In this document: in pieces, positions 18,501-26,120 of the stretch
Position numbering within the stretch: position 1 is the stretch's first letter
Layout: every line of letters begins with the position of its first letter
Origin: Raineyella antarctica
GTDB taxonomy: Bacteria > Actinomycetota > Actinomycetes > Propionibacteriales > Propionibacteriaceae
DNA length: 64,000 nucleotides
Direction of reading: 5' to 3'
Assembly (NCBI RefSeq): GCF_900092135.1
Contig: NZ_FMYF01000001.1
Location: 318,883-382,882 of the forward strand
Program-made: the position numbers and the translations under genes
The notes under the pieces: model-generated
Told to the model about the DNA's origin: nothing
The model's input: only the letters and a program-made list of their open reading frames with translations
Database searches by the model: none

Positions 18501-20997
18501 GGGCCACCACGAGGTACGTCAGTGCGCCCGCCGGGGGAAGGACCGCCAGGGCGACGAGAACCCCCAGCACCCAGAACACCGGGACCAGGGACCGCCGCAG
18601 GTTGTCGGTCATCTTCCACAGGCCGAGTCGGGACAGGCCTGAGTGGCGGTACAGGATCCACGGCAGCAACTGCCAGTCGCCGCGGGTCCAGCGGTGGCTC
18701 CGGGAGACCGCGACCTCGTACGAGGTGGGGTAGCCCTCGACCACCTCGACGTCGGTGACCAGGCCGGACCGGGAGTAGTTGCCCTCCAGCAGGTCGTGGC
18801 TGAGGACGGCGTTCTCCGGGATCCTGTCGTCCAGCGCCCGGGTCAGCGCGTCGATGTCGTAGATGCCCTTGCCGGCGAAGGAGCCCTCGGCGAAGAGGTC
18901 CTGGTAGGCGTCGGACACGGCCGAGGCGTACGGGTCCAGGCCCTGGGTGGTCGAGAAGACCTGCTGGAAGGCCGAGGTGTCCTCGGTCATCGGCAGCGCG
19001 GGAGTGACCCGCGGCTGCAGGATGGAGTATCCCCGGAACACCCGTCCCCGGGCGTCGAACCGCGCCCGGTTCAGGGGATGGGCGAGCTTGGCCACCAGCT
19101 TCAGGGCAGAGGTGCGGGGCAGCATCGTGTCGGAGTCGAGGGTGATCACGTACGTGAAGGGGCCCGGTCGGCGTCCCTCGACGGTCACGTAGCTGGTGTC
19201 CTTCGCGCCGCGCAGGAGGGAGTTGAGCTCGGCCAGCTTGCCGCGCTTGCGCTCCCAGCCCATCCAGACGCCCTCGGCAGGGTTGTAGCGCCGTTCGCGG
19301 TGGAAGAGCAGGAAGCGGTCGCCGTAGCGCGCATTGAGGGCACGGATCCCGGCCACGGCCCGGTCCAGCAGGGCCTGGTCGGCCGGGGTCACCTCGCTGT
19401 CGCTGTCGGCCCAGTCCGTCGCCGCGGCGAAGTAGAGCTCCCCGTTGTCGTTGCCCAGGAAGTGCACCTCCAGCTGTGCGAGGAGGTCGTCGACGCCGTC
19501 GGCGGAGGTGATCATCGTCGGGATGGTGACCAGCGTCCTGAGCTCGTCGGGGACGCCCAGGTCCAGGTCGAGGGACGGCAGGATGGTGGCCGGGATGAGG
19601 CGGCTGAGGCGGTAGTTGATCGCGCCGAGGGCGAGTTCGCTCAGGGGAACGCTGAGCAGCACGGCGAGCACGACGTACCAGCCCCAGGGCACGCCCGGCC
19701 CGAACCGGAGGATCAGGGCCATGCCGACCAGGAGCGAGATGAACGTCCCCCCTGCCAGCGCGGCGAGGTAGCCGGCCAGGCCTGCACGCCGCACGCCACG
19801 TACGAGTCGCTCACGTGCCGTGGGTCGGAAGGCGACGGTGCGCTCGAGCTCGGCCCGGCCGTCGTCGACCAGCCAGTACCCCACGTCGCTGCTGACCTCG
19901 TCGCTCGTGGCCGCCGCATGGGAGAGGGCGAGCCGGGTGACGTCGATCTCGCGCTGGCCGGAGCCGCGGGCGAGGCGTTCGATCGCGGATCGGTAGAGGT
20001 TGCGGGTGGCGAAGTCCAGGCGGGAGTAGCAGTCGTTCGTTCGCAGCTCCGCCTCGATCAGGCTGACGTCCTCCAGCCATTCCTCCCAGTTCACGTCGGA
20101 CAGCAGCCGCAGTGACCGGAAGATGTTCCGCATCGTCAGCGTGGCGCCGGCCTGCTGCTGGTGCTCGAGTTCCACCGCATGGGTCGACGCAGACTCCTGC
20201 TCGGTGAACCGCTCGGTCGCCCACTCGACCGCTTCCCGGCCCTCGGGTGCCTCGGCCAGGCGGCGGACGAGCTGGACGTAGAAGGCGCGGCTCGGCGTGT
20301 ACGTACGCCACTCGGGCAGGGCCTTGGCCAGCGGACGTGGCGGGTTCCCGTCCACGCCGAGGACCAGGTCCGCCACCCGGTCGGCCGCGCGGCGGCCCAC
20401 GCCGGAGTGCACCACCAGCTCGGCCACCCGCCGGGCGTTCTCGATCAGCAGGATGCGCAGGTTGATCGCAACGGCCCACAGCTCACCGAGGGTGAGGGCC
20501 TTGCGGCTCTCGTACGAGCGGATGTAGACGCCGAGCTGATCGGGATCGAAGAGACTGTCGGTGTGGGCGACGTAGGCCCACATGATGCCGAAGATGCGCG
20601 GATGGCCCTCCAGGAAGCCGGCGCCCAACTTGGGCAGCTCGGCGAAGTAGGAGCGGGGCAGGTCGTGGCGGACCTGGCGGATGTGCTCCTCGAGGGTGTG
20701 GAAATTGTCCACCAGCCACTCGGCGGCCGGCGTGATCGTCTCGCCGGCCTCGATGGCTGCCATCACGGTCCGGTAGCTCTCGCTGAGGGCGCGGTGGTTG
20801 TCCTTCATCCGCTTCAGCAGGCTGACGACGGGACGGGCGGTGGGCACGACCACCTGGGCGTCGGCGAGGGAGACGGCGTGGTGGTTCAGCAGTTCGTCGC
20901 TGTAGACCTCCGCGCGGATGATCCGGTGGTCGTCCCACGGGGCCTGGGACCTGCGTCCCGGTCGCTCCGTCCGAGCCTCCTGAGGTGGCACCGTCAT
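12523..20997 (-). CDS. Cyclic beta-1,2-glucan synthase (NdvB/ChvB type), 2824 residues
   Basis: A giant membrane enzyme expected to build beta-1,2-glucan from UDP-glucose and cyclise it. Domains in order: a cytosolic N-terminal region (about 1-390); a first membrane segment (about 405-470); a glycosyltransferase 84 core with DSDT near 620, SHDLLEG near 730 and TRGDWQ near 772; a second membrane group (about 800-980); a GH189-like cyclisation region (about 990-1400); a glucoamylase-like segment with ISESGFNARD; and two phosphorylase-like GH94 domains, the last with GTGDWNDGMN near 2495. The length is close to that of ChvB. ATG 20997 has a strong AGGAGG site. Its stop overlaps the phosphatidyltransferase start by 8 bp. 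The product has not been shown here, and no dedicated exporter gene is adjacent. Confidence 0.9.
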   Translation of the reverse strand: MTVPPQEARTERPGRRSQAPWDDHRIIRAEVYSDELLNHHAVSLADAQVVVPTARPVVSLLKRMKDNHRALSESYRTVMAAIEAGETITPAAEWLVDNFHTLEEHIRQVRHDLPRSYFAELPKLGAGFLEGHPRIFGIMWAYVAHTDSLFDPDQLGVYIRSYESRKALTLGELWAVAINLRILLIENARRVAELVVHSGVGRRAADRVADLVLGVDGNPPRPLAKALPEWRTYTPSRAFYVQLVRRLAEAPEGREAVEWATERFTEQESASTHAVELEHQQQAGATLTMRNIFRSLRLLSDVNWEEWLEDVSLIEAELRTNDCYSRLDFATRNLYRSAIERLARGSGQREIDVTRLALSHAAATSDEVSSDVGYWLVDDGRAELERTVAFRPTARERLVRGVRRAGLAGYLAALAGGTFISLLVGMALILRFGPGVPWGWYVVLAVLLSVPLSELALGAINYRLSRLIPATILPSLDLDLGVPDELRTLVTIPTMITSADGVDDLLAQLEVHFLGNDNGELYFAAATDWADSDSEVTPADQALLDRAVAGIRALNARYGDRFLLFHRERRYNPAEGVWMGWERKRGKLAELNSLLRGAKDTSYVTVEGRRPGPFTYVITLDSDTMLPRTSALKLVAKLAHPLNRARFDARGRVFRGYSILQPRVTPALPMTEDTSAFQQVFSTTQGLDPYASAVSDAYQDLFAEGSFAGKGIYDIDALTRALDDRIPENAVLSHDLLEGNYSRSGLVTDVEVVEGYPTSYEVAVSRSHRWTRGDWQLLPWILYRHSGLSRLGLWKMTDNLRRSLVPVFWVLGVLVALAVLPPAGALTYLVVALMSLVLPFIVPLGQALPRAAAEVTVASQWRAFGHQARQGLAATAINLVLLSHQAALMADAIGRTLARLWSHRHLLEWTTAEAAGRHATGTLRGFVRLMAGGFAAPLVALAIGVLRGPMVLAIAAPLVVLWLLAPLVAQRLSRPLDRVELEAGPDEITELRTVARRTWHFFETFVTKDDHYLPPDNFQEVPDDRLAHRTSPTNIGLYLLATISARDFGWIGMGEATDRLEETLSTVRDLEHYQGHLFNWYDTRTLDPLPPRYVSSVDSGNLAGHLVTVANTCREWREAAPPIVVDPSGLQDTLRVLGEELEALPETDFPAPDRTTAGARLTEITHAVATLGTSEDPLEDLAHLQDLLVRLVQHSRLPHRLTVWANAVRSGVDSLGRDLVLDTAGHDQLRQRLARLEAYARQAFEEMSFRFLLDPKRRLLSVGFDVEDGTLDESCYDMLASECRLASYVAIAKGDIRTTHWFRLGRTVTAAGGGAVLLSWSGSMFEYLMPSLVMRSPADGLLNTTQLRVVARQIEYARELGVPWGISESGFNARDQQLNYQYSPFGVPGLGVVRGLADDLVISPYATGLAAMVQPDDAAANFRVLAEYGALGPYGYYEAIDFTKSRLLPGTDHAVVRSYMAHHSGMTIVAISNVVHDGLMRERFHVEPRVRATELLLQEPAPRLIPISNARREEISTTRTVRAVVRPSERALVGPAALAPAVHLMSNGRLSMVLTPAGGGHVLWRGSAITRWHADRTSDEAGDYLYFRDDDTGRVWSGAALPLRVQPTDYAVHFSEDGARYSRRDGFLTTTVSHFISPETDAAVRRVVIRNHDRRARRLTVTSYAELVLGRMADHDAHPVFSKMFVHTEYLPELGAILATRRRRSPEEPEVWAAHLLVTKRGAIGDPVAETDRRQFLGRGRTPRDPQRLAGDTGPGLTGYVLDPIFSLAQHVEIPPDGRATLSFWTAAASSREELLAVVDQLRSPGAYDRATALSWTQSQVQLRHLGITDDEAGHFQNLAGAVVYPTESRRSSAETLRAAGSQADLWPLGISGDLPILLVRIEDIADMEMVRQVLRAVEYWRLKRFSVDVVLLNEQSTSYAQDLQHELERHAAGLQTRTGSPDSTGTIYVVQADSAAPRTLATLLGTAAVVLLARRGDLTRQRAAGLPKPLPRALAALGARRERQSPPPPYPTGDLVLWNGYGGFTPDGREYVVVLDDASTPAPWTNVVANRQFGFQATAEGAGHTWWRNSRDNQLTPWHNDPVTAPVSEALYVRDEATGQVACPTASPVAGGRHVARHGFGYTTYEHTTSDSVDLRQTVFVAPEDPVKLSLLRIVNHSRRRKTFTVTSYAELALGSDTRSSSRHLVTSVDDDSGAFLVRNPWATQFTDQVVFFDMQGAQETWTGDRLEFLGVQGSTEMPSAIDDGLPLSGRVGAGPDPCAALQRTVEVDPGAAVELVVVLGAAHTTEEARSLVHRYRNTDPHRVLEAVRDQWQERLGSIQVSTPEAGFDLMVNGWLLYQTWTARMLARAGFYQLSGAYGYRDQLQDSMAIALVDPALTRGHLLRAAGRQFLEGDVQHWWLPETGAGIRTRISDDTIWLAYAVCHYVRLTGDAAVLDEQVPFLEGPLLEEDQTEDFFVPTTSTRTASLYEHCVAGLRHAFPHGQHGLPLMGTGDWNDGMNRVGVDGRGESVWLGWFLHTTLTGFCPLATRREDAPTLQEFRTEQQRLLRALETHGWDGEWYRRGYFDDGTPLGSAHRPECRIDGIAQSWAVLSGAAQPERAEQAMEQLQSQLVLPEDRLVRLFTPPFDVSEPDPGYIRAYPPGVRENGGQYTHGALWSIFAWSALGRTDRAATTFGMINPVNHARTRAEADTYRVEPYVVAADVYAAEPYVGRGGWTWYTGSAGWMYRAGLEAILGLHREGQHLALRPCLPPEWPRVSIRYRFGTSTYDIDIDTHGSDARRITRLTLDEADVPCPDDLARIPLVDDGNTHWVSLILSGKDEERG

Positions 20998-21039
20998 GAT
21001 CCTCCTCGCTCGAAGAGCGTCCTTGTTCCGAAGCATACG

Positions 21040-21065
21040 ACCCGTCCGAGGCTTCCCGGACGGGT
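21040..21065 (-). terminator. Hairpin after the gntP-like gene
   Basis: A 9-bp perfect stem (21040-21048 with 21057-21065, core CCCGTCCG/CGGACGGG) with an 8-nt loop lies 90 bp past the permease stop and 43 bp before the glucan synthase start. No U tract follows on the minus strand, so it could also fold in the leader of the synthase mRNA. Confidence 0.45.
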
Positions 21066-21154
21066 TCTGTGACCGGCTCGCGGGGACGGCCGGTGGATCG
21101 CGGCTACAACAGGGGCGGTGCGCCGTGCGGGTGCCCCGCCCCTGCCGCGGATGT

Positions 21155-22552
21155 TCAGCCGACGAACAGGCTGAGCAGGAGCACCACCACGAGGCCGACG
21201 ACCGAGTTGGAGAGCTCGAGCAGGCCCCAGGTCTTCAGGGTGTCCTTCACCGACAGGTCGAAGTACCCCTTGAACAGCCAGAAGGAGGCGTCGTTGATGT
21301 GGGTCAGCGTGTTGGAGCCGGCGGCGGTGGCCAGCATCAGCAGCTCCGGGCTCACCCCGGCCATCATGTGGCCGGTGGCGGGGTCCATCACGGCCGAGCC
21401 GATGATGCCGGCGGCCGTCATCGCGGACACCACGCCCTGGCCGGTGGCGAGGCGGATCAGCACGGTGATCAGCCAGGCCATCAGGTATGGGTTGACGCTG
21501 CTGCCGGTCATCAGCGAACCGATGTAGGTGCCGATGCCGGTGTCGATGATGATCTGCTTGAGGGCGCCGCCGGCGCCGATGATCAGCACGACCATGGCGA
21601 TCGCCTTCACGGCCAGGCCGAAGACGTCCATGATCCAGTCCATGTCCCGGCCGCGGCGGGTGCCGAAGAAGAACATGGCCGCCAGCAGGGCCAGCGAGAT
21701 CGCGACGATCGGCGATCCGACGAAGTTGACCCACGCGTACGCGGTGGACTTCTTGTCCAGCCAGAGGTTGGCGACGGTCGCGGCGATCATCACGATCGCG
21801 GGGATCAGCGGCACCAGTAGGGAGATCCCGAACGAGGGACGGTCCTCCTTGGCGACCTCCTCATCGGGACGCATGATGCTGGGCGTGGCGTAGTCCAGGT
21901 TGCCCAGCAGGCGGGGCAGGACCCAGCCGGTGAAGGCGACCGTCGGGACCGCCACGACGATGCCCCACACGTACGCCATGCCGACATCGGCCCCGTACGC
22001 ACTGGCGAGGGCGACCGGACCGGCCTGCGGGACGAACAGGGAGTGCGCGGTGGTCGTCGCCGCGATCGCCGGGATCGCGATCTTCATGAACGGGACCTTC
22101 GCCTCGTGGGCGACCGCCACGATCAGCGGCGCCATGATGATGAAGGCCACCTCGTAGAACATGGCCAGGCCGAACACGGTGCCGGCCAGGACCATGGCGA
22201 TCTTGACGTTGCGCACGCCCAGCCGCTCGATCATCGTCTCGGCGATCTGGTTGGCCGCCCCCGAGTCGACCATCAGCTTGCCGATCACCGCTCCGAACAC
22301 GACGATGATCGCCAGTGAACCAAGGGTGCTGCCGAAGCCGGTCTGGATGGTCTTCAGGAGGCTGGCAGGCGTGAGCGCCGACTCAGGCGGGGGTGCGGGC
22401 AGCCAGCCGGCGCTGACGGAGAGCATCTCCATCAGCCCGATCAGCAAGGCGCCCAGCAGCAACGCCAGCATGGCGTTGATCTTGAAGCGCATGTTCAGCA
22501 GCAGCATGATGCCGATGCCGAGCACGACGAAAACGATGTGTAGCCACTCCAC
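21155..22552 (-). CDS. GntP-family gluconate/sugar-acid permease
   Basis: A 465-residue protein with about 12 hydrophobic segments. It matches the GntP family of proton symporters for gluconate and related acids: a central [21 protein letters not shown], then [17 protein letters not shown], and a C-terminal block with THINDASFW. It begins with GTG at 22552, preceded by GGAAGG at 6 nt spacing. No gluconate kinase or GntR regulator is adjacent, so the acid carried is not certain. The nearest metabolic gene is the mutarotase upstream on the same strand. Confidence 0.92.
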   Translation of the reverse strand: MEWLHIVFVVLGIGIMLLLNMRFKINAMLALLLGALLIGLMEMLSVSAGWLPAPPPESALTPASLLKTIQTGFGSTLGSLAIIVVFGAVIGKLMVDSGAANQIAETMIERLGVRNVKIAMVLAGTVFGLAMFYEVAFIIMAPLIVAVAHEAKVPFMKIAIPAIAATTTAHSLFVPQAGPVALASAYGADVGMAYVWGIVVAVPTVAFTGWVLPRLLGNLDYATPSIMRPDEEVAKEDRPSFGISLLVPLIPAIVMIAATVANLWLDKKSTAYAWVNFVGSPIVAISLALLAAMFFFGTRRGRDMDWIMDVFGLAVKAIAMVVLIIGAGGALKQIIIDTGIGTYIGSLMTGSSVNPYLMAWLITVLIRLATGQGVVSAMTAAGIIGSAVMDPATGHMMAGVSPELLMLATAAGSNTLTHINDASFWLFKGYFDLSVKDTLKTWGLLELSNSVVGLVVVLLLSLFVG

Positions 22553-22592
22553 GGTGGACCTTCCAGGGGTAGGGGATGGGGCCGGACAGGGT

Positions 22593-22627
22593 CCGAGCCG
22601 TCAGCGCGGGTAGTGCTGACGGCTCGG
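22593..22627 (-). terminator. 13-bp perfect hairpin between mutarotase and permease genes
   Basis: Arms 22593-22605 and 22615-22627 (outer end CCGAGCCGTCAGC) pair exactly around a 9-nt loop. It sits 30 bp downstream of the mutarotase stop and 41 bp upstream of the permease start. It most likely terminates or attenuates the mutarotase transcript. Confidence 0.6.
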
Positions 22628-22656
22628 AAAGAGCGGTGAGTCGGACGAGCAGGTAC

Positions 22657-23526
22657 TCAGAGCGCAGTGACGGAGTACGTGGCCTGCAGGGTGTGCTGAC
22701 CTCCCGCGGCGAGCTCGACCGCGCCGGCCAGCGCGTTGACGGCCTCGAGGCAGACCATGCCGGGCCACTCGTCGTCACCGAAGTCGGGCATCGCGGCGGC
22801 CTTGGCGGTCCAGGGGTTCCAGACCACCGTCGCGCCCGAGCCGGCCTTGGCCAGCGTGATGGCGCGGCCGTTGGCCGGGTCGACGACCCGGGCGGAGCCG
22901 GTGTGCGCGTAGACGCGGTCGGTCTCGCCGGTGAAGGTGACGTCGCCGGACTGGGTGTTGTCGGGGCTGCCGCCGGGCGCCTTGTCGACGTAGCTGCAGC
23001 CGTCGAGTCCCTCGACGGTGACCTGCTCGATGTCGCCGACGGCCAGGTAGGTGTGGAACGCCTCCTCCAGGACCAGGTCCTCGGCCGTCGTCACGGTCAG
23101 CTCGAGGGTCAGTTCGTCGCCGAAGCCGACCACGTAGTCGGCCTCGATGCCCGGGTGCCCGGCCGCCGCGCCGTCGAGGTGGAGGGTGAGGCGTACGGTG
23201 CCGTCGTTGTCCTCGGCGCCGGTGAGCTGCCAGGGGGATACCCGGAACCAGCCGTGGGCCGGAGCCTTGTCGCCGTCACGCCCGGTGCCGAACCAGGGCG
23301 CGCAGACCGGGATACCGCCGCGGATGGGCTGGTCGGCCGCGAACGCGGACGCCTCGCTCATCCAGAGCACGGGGGACTGGCCGGCGGGCTGCCAGGCAGT
23401 GACATGGGCGCCGTGGAGGTAGACCTCCGCGCGGCAGCGGGCGGTGTCGACGGTGAGGGCGGTGAGACCGCCCCGGCCCTCGGTGACGGTGACGGACGAG
23501 GGGAGAGCAGCGGTGATCTGATCCAT
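22657..23526 (-). CDS. D-hexose-6-phosphate mutarotase (aldose 1-epimerase family)
   Basis: A 289-residue beta-sandwich epimerase of the YeaD-like glucose-6-phosphate 1-epimerase group, which interconverts alpha and beta anomers. Signatures visible are VYLHGAHVTAWQP, PIRGGIPVCAPWFG, the catalytic-histidine region HGWFRVSPW, EEAFHTYLAVGDI, and WNPWTAKAAAMPDFGDDEW with EAVNA near the end. ATG 23526 has no Shine-Dalgarno; TACGGT at 23533-23538 (minus strand) lies 6 nt upstream, suggesting a leaderless mRNA. It is downstream of the RNase HI gene by 68 bp on the same strand. Confidence 0.92.
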   Translation of the reverse strand: MDQITAALPSSVTVTEGRGGLTALTVDTARCRAEVYLHGAHVTAWQPAGQSPVLWMSEASAFAADQPIRGGIPVCAPWFGTGRDGDKAPAHGWFRVSPWQLTGAEDNDGTVRLTLHLDGAAAGHPGIEADYVVGFGDELTLELTVTTAEDLVLEEAFHTYLAVGDIEQVTVEGLDGCSYVDKAPGGSPDNTQSGDVTFTGETDRVYAHTGSARVVDPANGRAITLAKAGSGATVVWNPWTAKAAAMPDFGDDEWPGMVCLEAVNALAGAVELAAGGQHTLQATYSVTAL

Positions 23527-23594
23527 GGTCCGACCGTAGGATTCCTGGCCGGTCGGGCGTGAAGCCTTGCCCGGAGTTGCCGGGCGCCACGTGC

Positions 23595-24536
23595 TCAGGC
23601 CTCGGCGGTCACCTGTTCGAAGCGTTGTTGCCACTGCGCGCCCTCGCGGACCCACAGCGTCGTCCGCAGCGTGGTCTGGGGGGTGCCGTCGCCGGCCACG
23701 CCGCGGGTGAGCAGCAGGACCTCGTCGGGACGGACCCGCCGTGCCTCGATCACGTCGAGGTCGCACCGGTCGGGGGAGAGCACCCCGCTGAGCACGTCGG
23801 CCCGGTGGTGCAGCGTCCCGTCCGCCCGGACCCGGAACCATCCGGAGTGCAGCAGGCTGGCCCACTCGCTGGTGTCCTCGGACGGATCGGCGCCGTGCAG
23901 CCAGCGCTCCAGCTCGACGACCTGGTCGACGTCGGGCAGGTCGAGCTCCGGGCCGGCGGGCTCGTCGGAGAACAGCTCCGGCTGGAGGTAGTCGTCGGCC
24001 GGGTCGGTGCCCTCCACCTCGGGCCCGCCGCCGAGGTCGGCGAAGGACGGAAGCGGTCCGCCACCGGTGCCGGCTCCCGGGAAGCCGGGGCCGGGATCGG
24101 GGTCCTGGTGCCGCTGGTAGGCGGTGGCCGCGGCCCGGGCGCGCAGGTCGGCCGCCTCGTTCATCTCGTGCCCGTTGTGTCCGCGGACCCACTCGAAGGT
24201 GACCGTGCGACCCTGCATCGCGGCGTCCAGGTCCTTGACCAGGTCCACGTTGAGGACGGGCTTGCCGTCGGCCTTCTTCCAGCCCTTCTTCTTCCAGCCC
24301 TTCGACCACTTGGAGACGACGTTGATCGCGTACTGGCTGTCGCACAGCACGTGCAACGGCTCGTCCACGTGCGCGGTCTGGCGCAGCAGGTCGAGCACGG
24401 CCATCAGCTCACCCATGTTGTTCGTGCCGACCGGCCACCCGCCGGAGGCCCAGCAGTCGTCGTCGACGTACCACGCCCATCCGGCCGGGCCGGGATTGCC
24501 GAGGGAGGAGCCGTCCGCTGCTGCTGTGATCGTCAC
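23595..24536 (-). CDS. RNase HI fused to a SnoaL/DUF4440-like domain
   Basis: A 313-residue protein. Residues 1-135 are RNase HI, which cuts the RNA of RNA-DNA hybrids; the four acidic ligands are present as D8 (AAADGSSLGNPG), E43, D66 (CDSQYA) and D130, with the basic loop WSKGWKKKGWKKADGK. A Pro/Gly/Asp-rich linker (about 135-200) leads to a C-terminal domain of about 105 residues resembling the NTF2-fold DUF4440/SnoaL family (ELERWLHGADPSE...). GTG at 24536 is chosen because the usual family N-terminus begins there and GAGAAT lies 7 nt upstream; an in-frame ATG at 24566 has no ribosome site. Confidence 0.88.
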   Translation of the reverse strand: MTITAAADGSSLGNPGPAGWAWYVDDDCWASGGWPVGTNNMGELMAVLDLLRQTAHVDEPLHVLCDSQYAINVVSKWSKGWKKKGWKKADGKPVLNVDLVKDLDAAMQGRTVTFEWVRGHNGHEMNEAADLRARAAATAYQRHQDPDPGPGFPGAGTGGGPLPSFADLGGGPEVEGTDPADDYLQPELFSDEPAGPELDLPDVDQVVELERWLHGADPSEDTSEWASLLHSGWFRVRADGTLHHRADVLSGVLSPDRCDLDVIEARRVRPDEVLLLTRGVAGDGTPQTTLRTTLWVREGAQWQQRFEQVTAEA

Positions 24537-24594
24537 GGGCCCGATTCTCACATACCGCCCCGACATCAGGCGCGGGGCGCAGCGGCCGGGGCGG

Positions 24595-25935
24595 TCAGCG
24601 GCCGTCGGCGAGGGTATGGCGCAGAAGCAGGGCGGTGCCGACCTGGCTGGCCGCGACGACCGCGACCAGGGTGGGGAGCGAGGTGTCGTACAACCAGCCG
24701 GCCAGCGTGCCACCGGCGATCGCCGCGGCGCCCTGGATCGCCGCGAAGACCCCGTACGCGGTGGCCCGCCGGCTGCTCCCGACCAGGTCGGCGACCAGCG
24801 CCTTCACGGTCGAGTCCTGCAGGCCGTTGGCGGCGCCCCAGGCCAGCACGCCGAGCAGTGCCACCCAGGGGGTCCAGGTGAACGCCAGCACCGGGACCAG
24901 GGCGACCAGCACCGGCAGGACGTACAGCACGCGGGGTCCCCAGCGGTCGTAGCCGTGCCCGGTCGCGAGGGCGGCGAGGGCCGAGGCACCCTGGCCGGCC
25001 GCGTAGACGACGGGGACGGCGGCCAGCGGCAGGACCCGCGCCTGGACCAGGTGGAAGGAGATGACGCCGAAGGTGACCAGGCCGCCGGTGGCCAGGGCGG
25101 AGCAGCCGGAGAACAGGAAGAAGCGCCGGGGCAGTCCGCTCCCGAACGTCTGTCCCCACCAGTTGCGGGTCCATCCGCGTGCTCCGGGCGCCGCGGAGCC
25201 GGCCGGCGAACCGGGCGCGGCTGCGGTCGTGGGTCGGCTCGGGGCCGGCCCGTCCGTGGGGGAAGGAGCGCCGGGCCGCGGTGGGACGTCGCGGGGCTGT
25301 TCCTCGAACACCGACGTGTCGGGGACCCGGATCCGCAGCACGAACAGCACGGCGATGGCGATCGCGCCCGGGACGGCCAGCCAGGCCATCGCCGGCGAGA
25401 TTGTCCCGGTGGTGGCGATCAGGACGGACACCAGTAGCGGACCGGCGATCGCCCCCAGTTCGTCGAGGAACTTGTGCACGCCGAAGCCCCGGCCGCGTCC
25501 GACACTGCCGGCCGCGTCGGCCAACAGGGCCGTCTTGGAGGGGCTGCGGATGGCCTTGCCGGTCCGTTCGAGCAGGATCAGGGTGATCGCCAGGCCGAGG
25601 CCGGCCGCGCCGACCAGCGGAGTGATGGCCAGCAGGGGTACGCAGACCGCCGTCAGGCCGTAGCCCAGCAGCGTCAGCGACCAGTAGCGCCCGGTCCGGT
25701 CGGCCAGCGGGCCCGACACCAGGCGGAGCACCAGCGCCGTCGCCTCGCCGGCCCCGGTGACCAGCCCCACCACCAGGGCAGAGGCCCCGAGCTGGCCGAG
25801 CAACGGACCGGTGATCGCGCGGGCACCCTCGTACACCATGTCCGCGAAGAGGCTGACCAGGCCGAAGCCGATCACCACCTGCCAGGCGGTCGCGCCGGCG
25901 GCGGTCGTTCCCCTGTGTCGTGCACGCTGCTGCAT
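24595..25935 (-). CDS. MFS transporter
   Basis: A 446-residue major facilitator with two sets of six hydrophobic segments and a Pro/Ser/Ala-rich central loop around residues 205-255. The family loop motif appears as SGPLADRTGRYWSL, and LERTGKAIRSPSKTALLADA after helix 4 resembles a group of actinobacterial and proteobacterial MFS proteins of unknown substrate. ATG 25935 is preceded by AGGAGG. Its stop is 58 bp before the RNase HI start. It is divergent from the O-antigen-ligase-like gene across 185 bp in which I see no strong promoter. Confidence 0.9.
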   Translation of the reverse strand: MQQRARHRGTTAAGATAWQVVIGFGLVSLFADMVYEGARAITGPLLGQLGASALVVGLVTGAGEATALVLRLVSGPLADRTGRYWSLTLLGYGLTAVCVPLLAITPLVGAAGLGLAITLILLERTGKAIRSPSKTALLADAAGSVGRGRGFGVHKFLDELGAIAGPLLVSVLIATTGTISPAMAWLAVPGAIAIAVLFVLRIRVPDTSVFEEQPRDVPPRPGAPSPTDGPAPSRPTTAAAPGSPAGSAAPGARGWTRNWWGQTFGSGLPRRFFLFSGCSALATGGLVTFGVISFHLVQARVLPLAAVPVVYAAGQGASALAALATGHGYDRWGPRVLYVLPVLVALVPVLAFTWTPWVALLGVLAWGAANGLQDSTVKALVADLVGSSRRATAYGVFAAIQGAAAIAGGTLAGWLYDTSLPTLVAVVAASQVGTALLLRHTLADGR

Positions 25936-26120
25936 CCGAGCCTCCTGCGGGTGGTCCGAGGAGCGAGGAGTGGTCCTGGCCTGCCCGCGCCAACCCTAGG
26001 GCCAGGAGGGAGGGGTGCGGGGTGAGGCGGGGCCGGGTGCCGCCCAGCGTACGGTTGGCGGTCGCTGTCCGTTAACTGGCAGGGCGACGGAATGTCACCC
26101 GTTCGTGGAAAGAATGTCGC

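Noticed and set aside
15685-18642. Open frame of about 985 codons on the plus strand inside the glucan synthase gene
   Set aside because: Antisense to an intact, motif-rich protein and without any recognisable domain.
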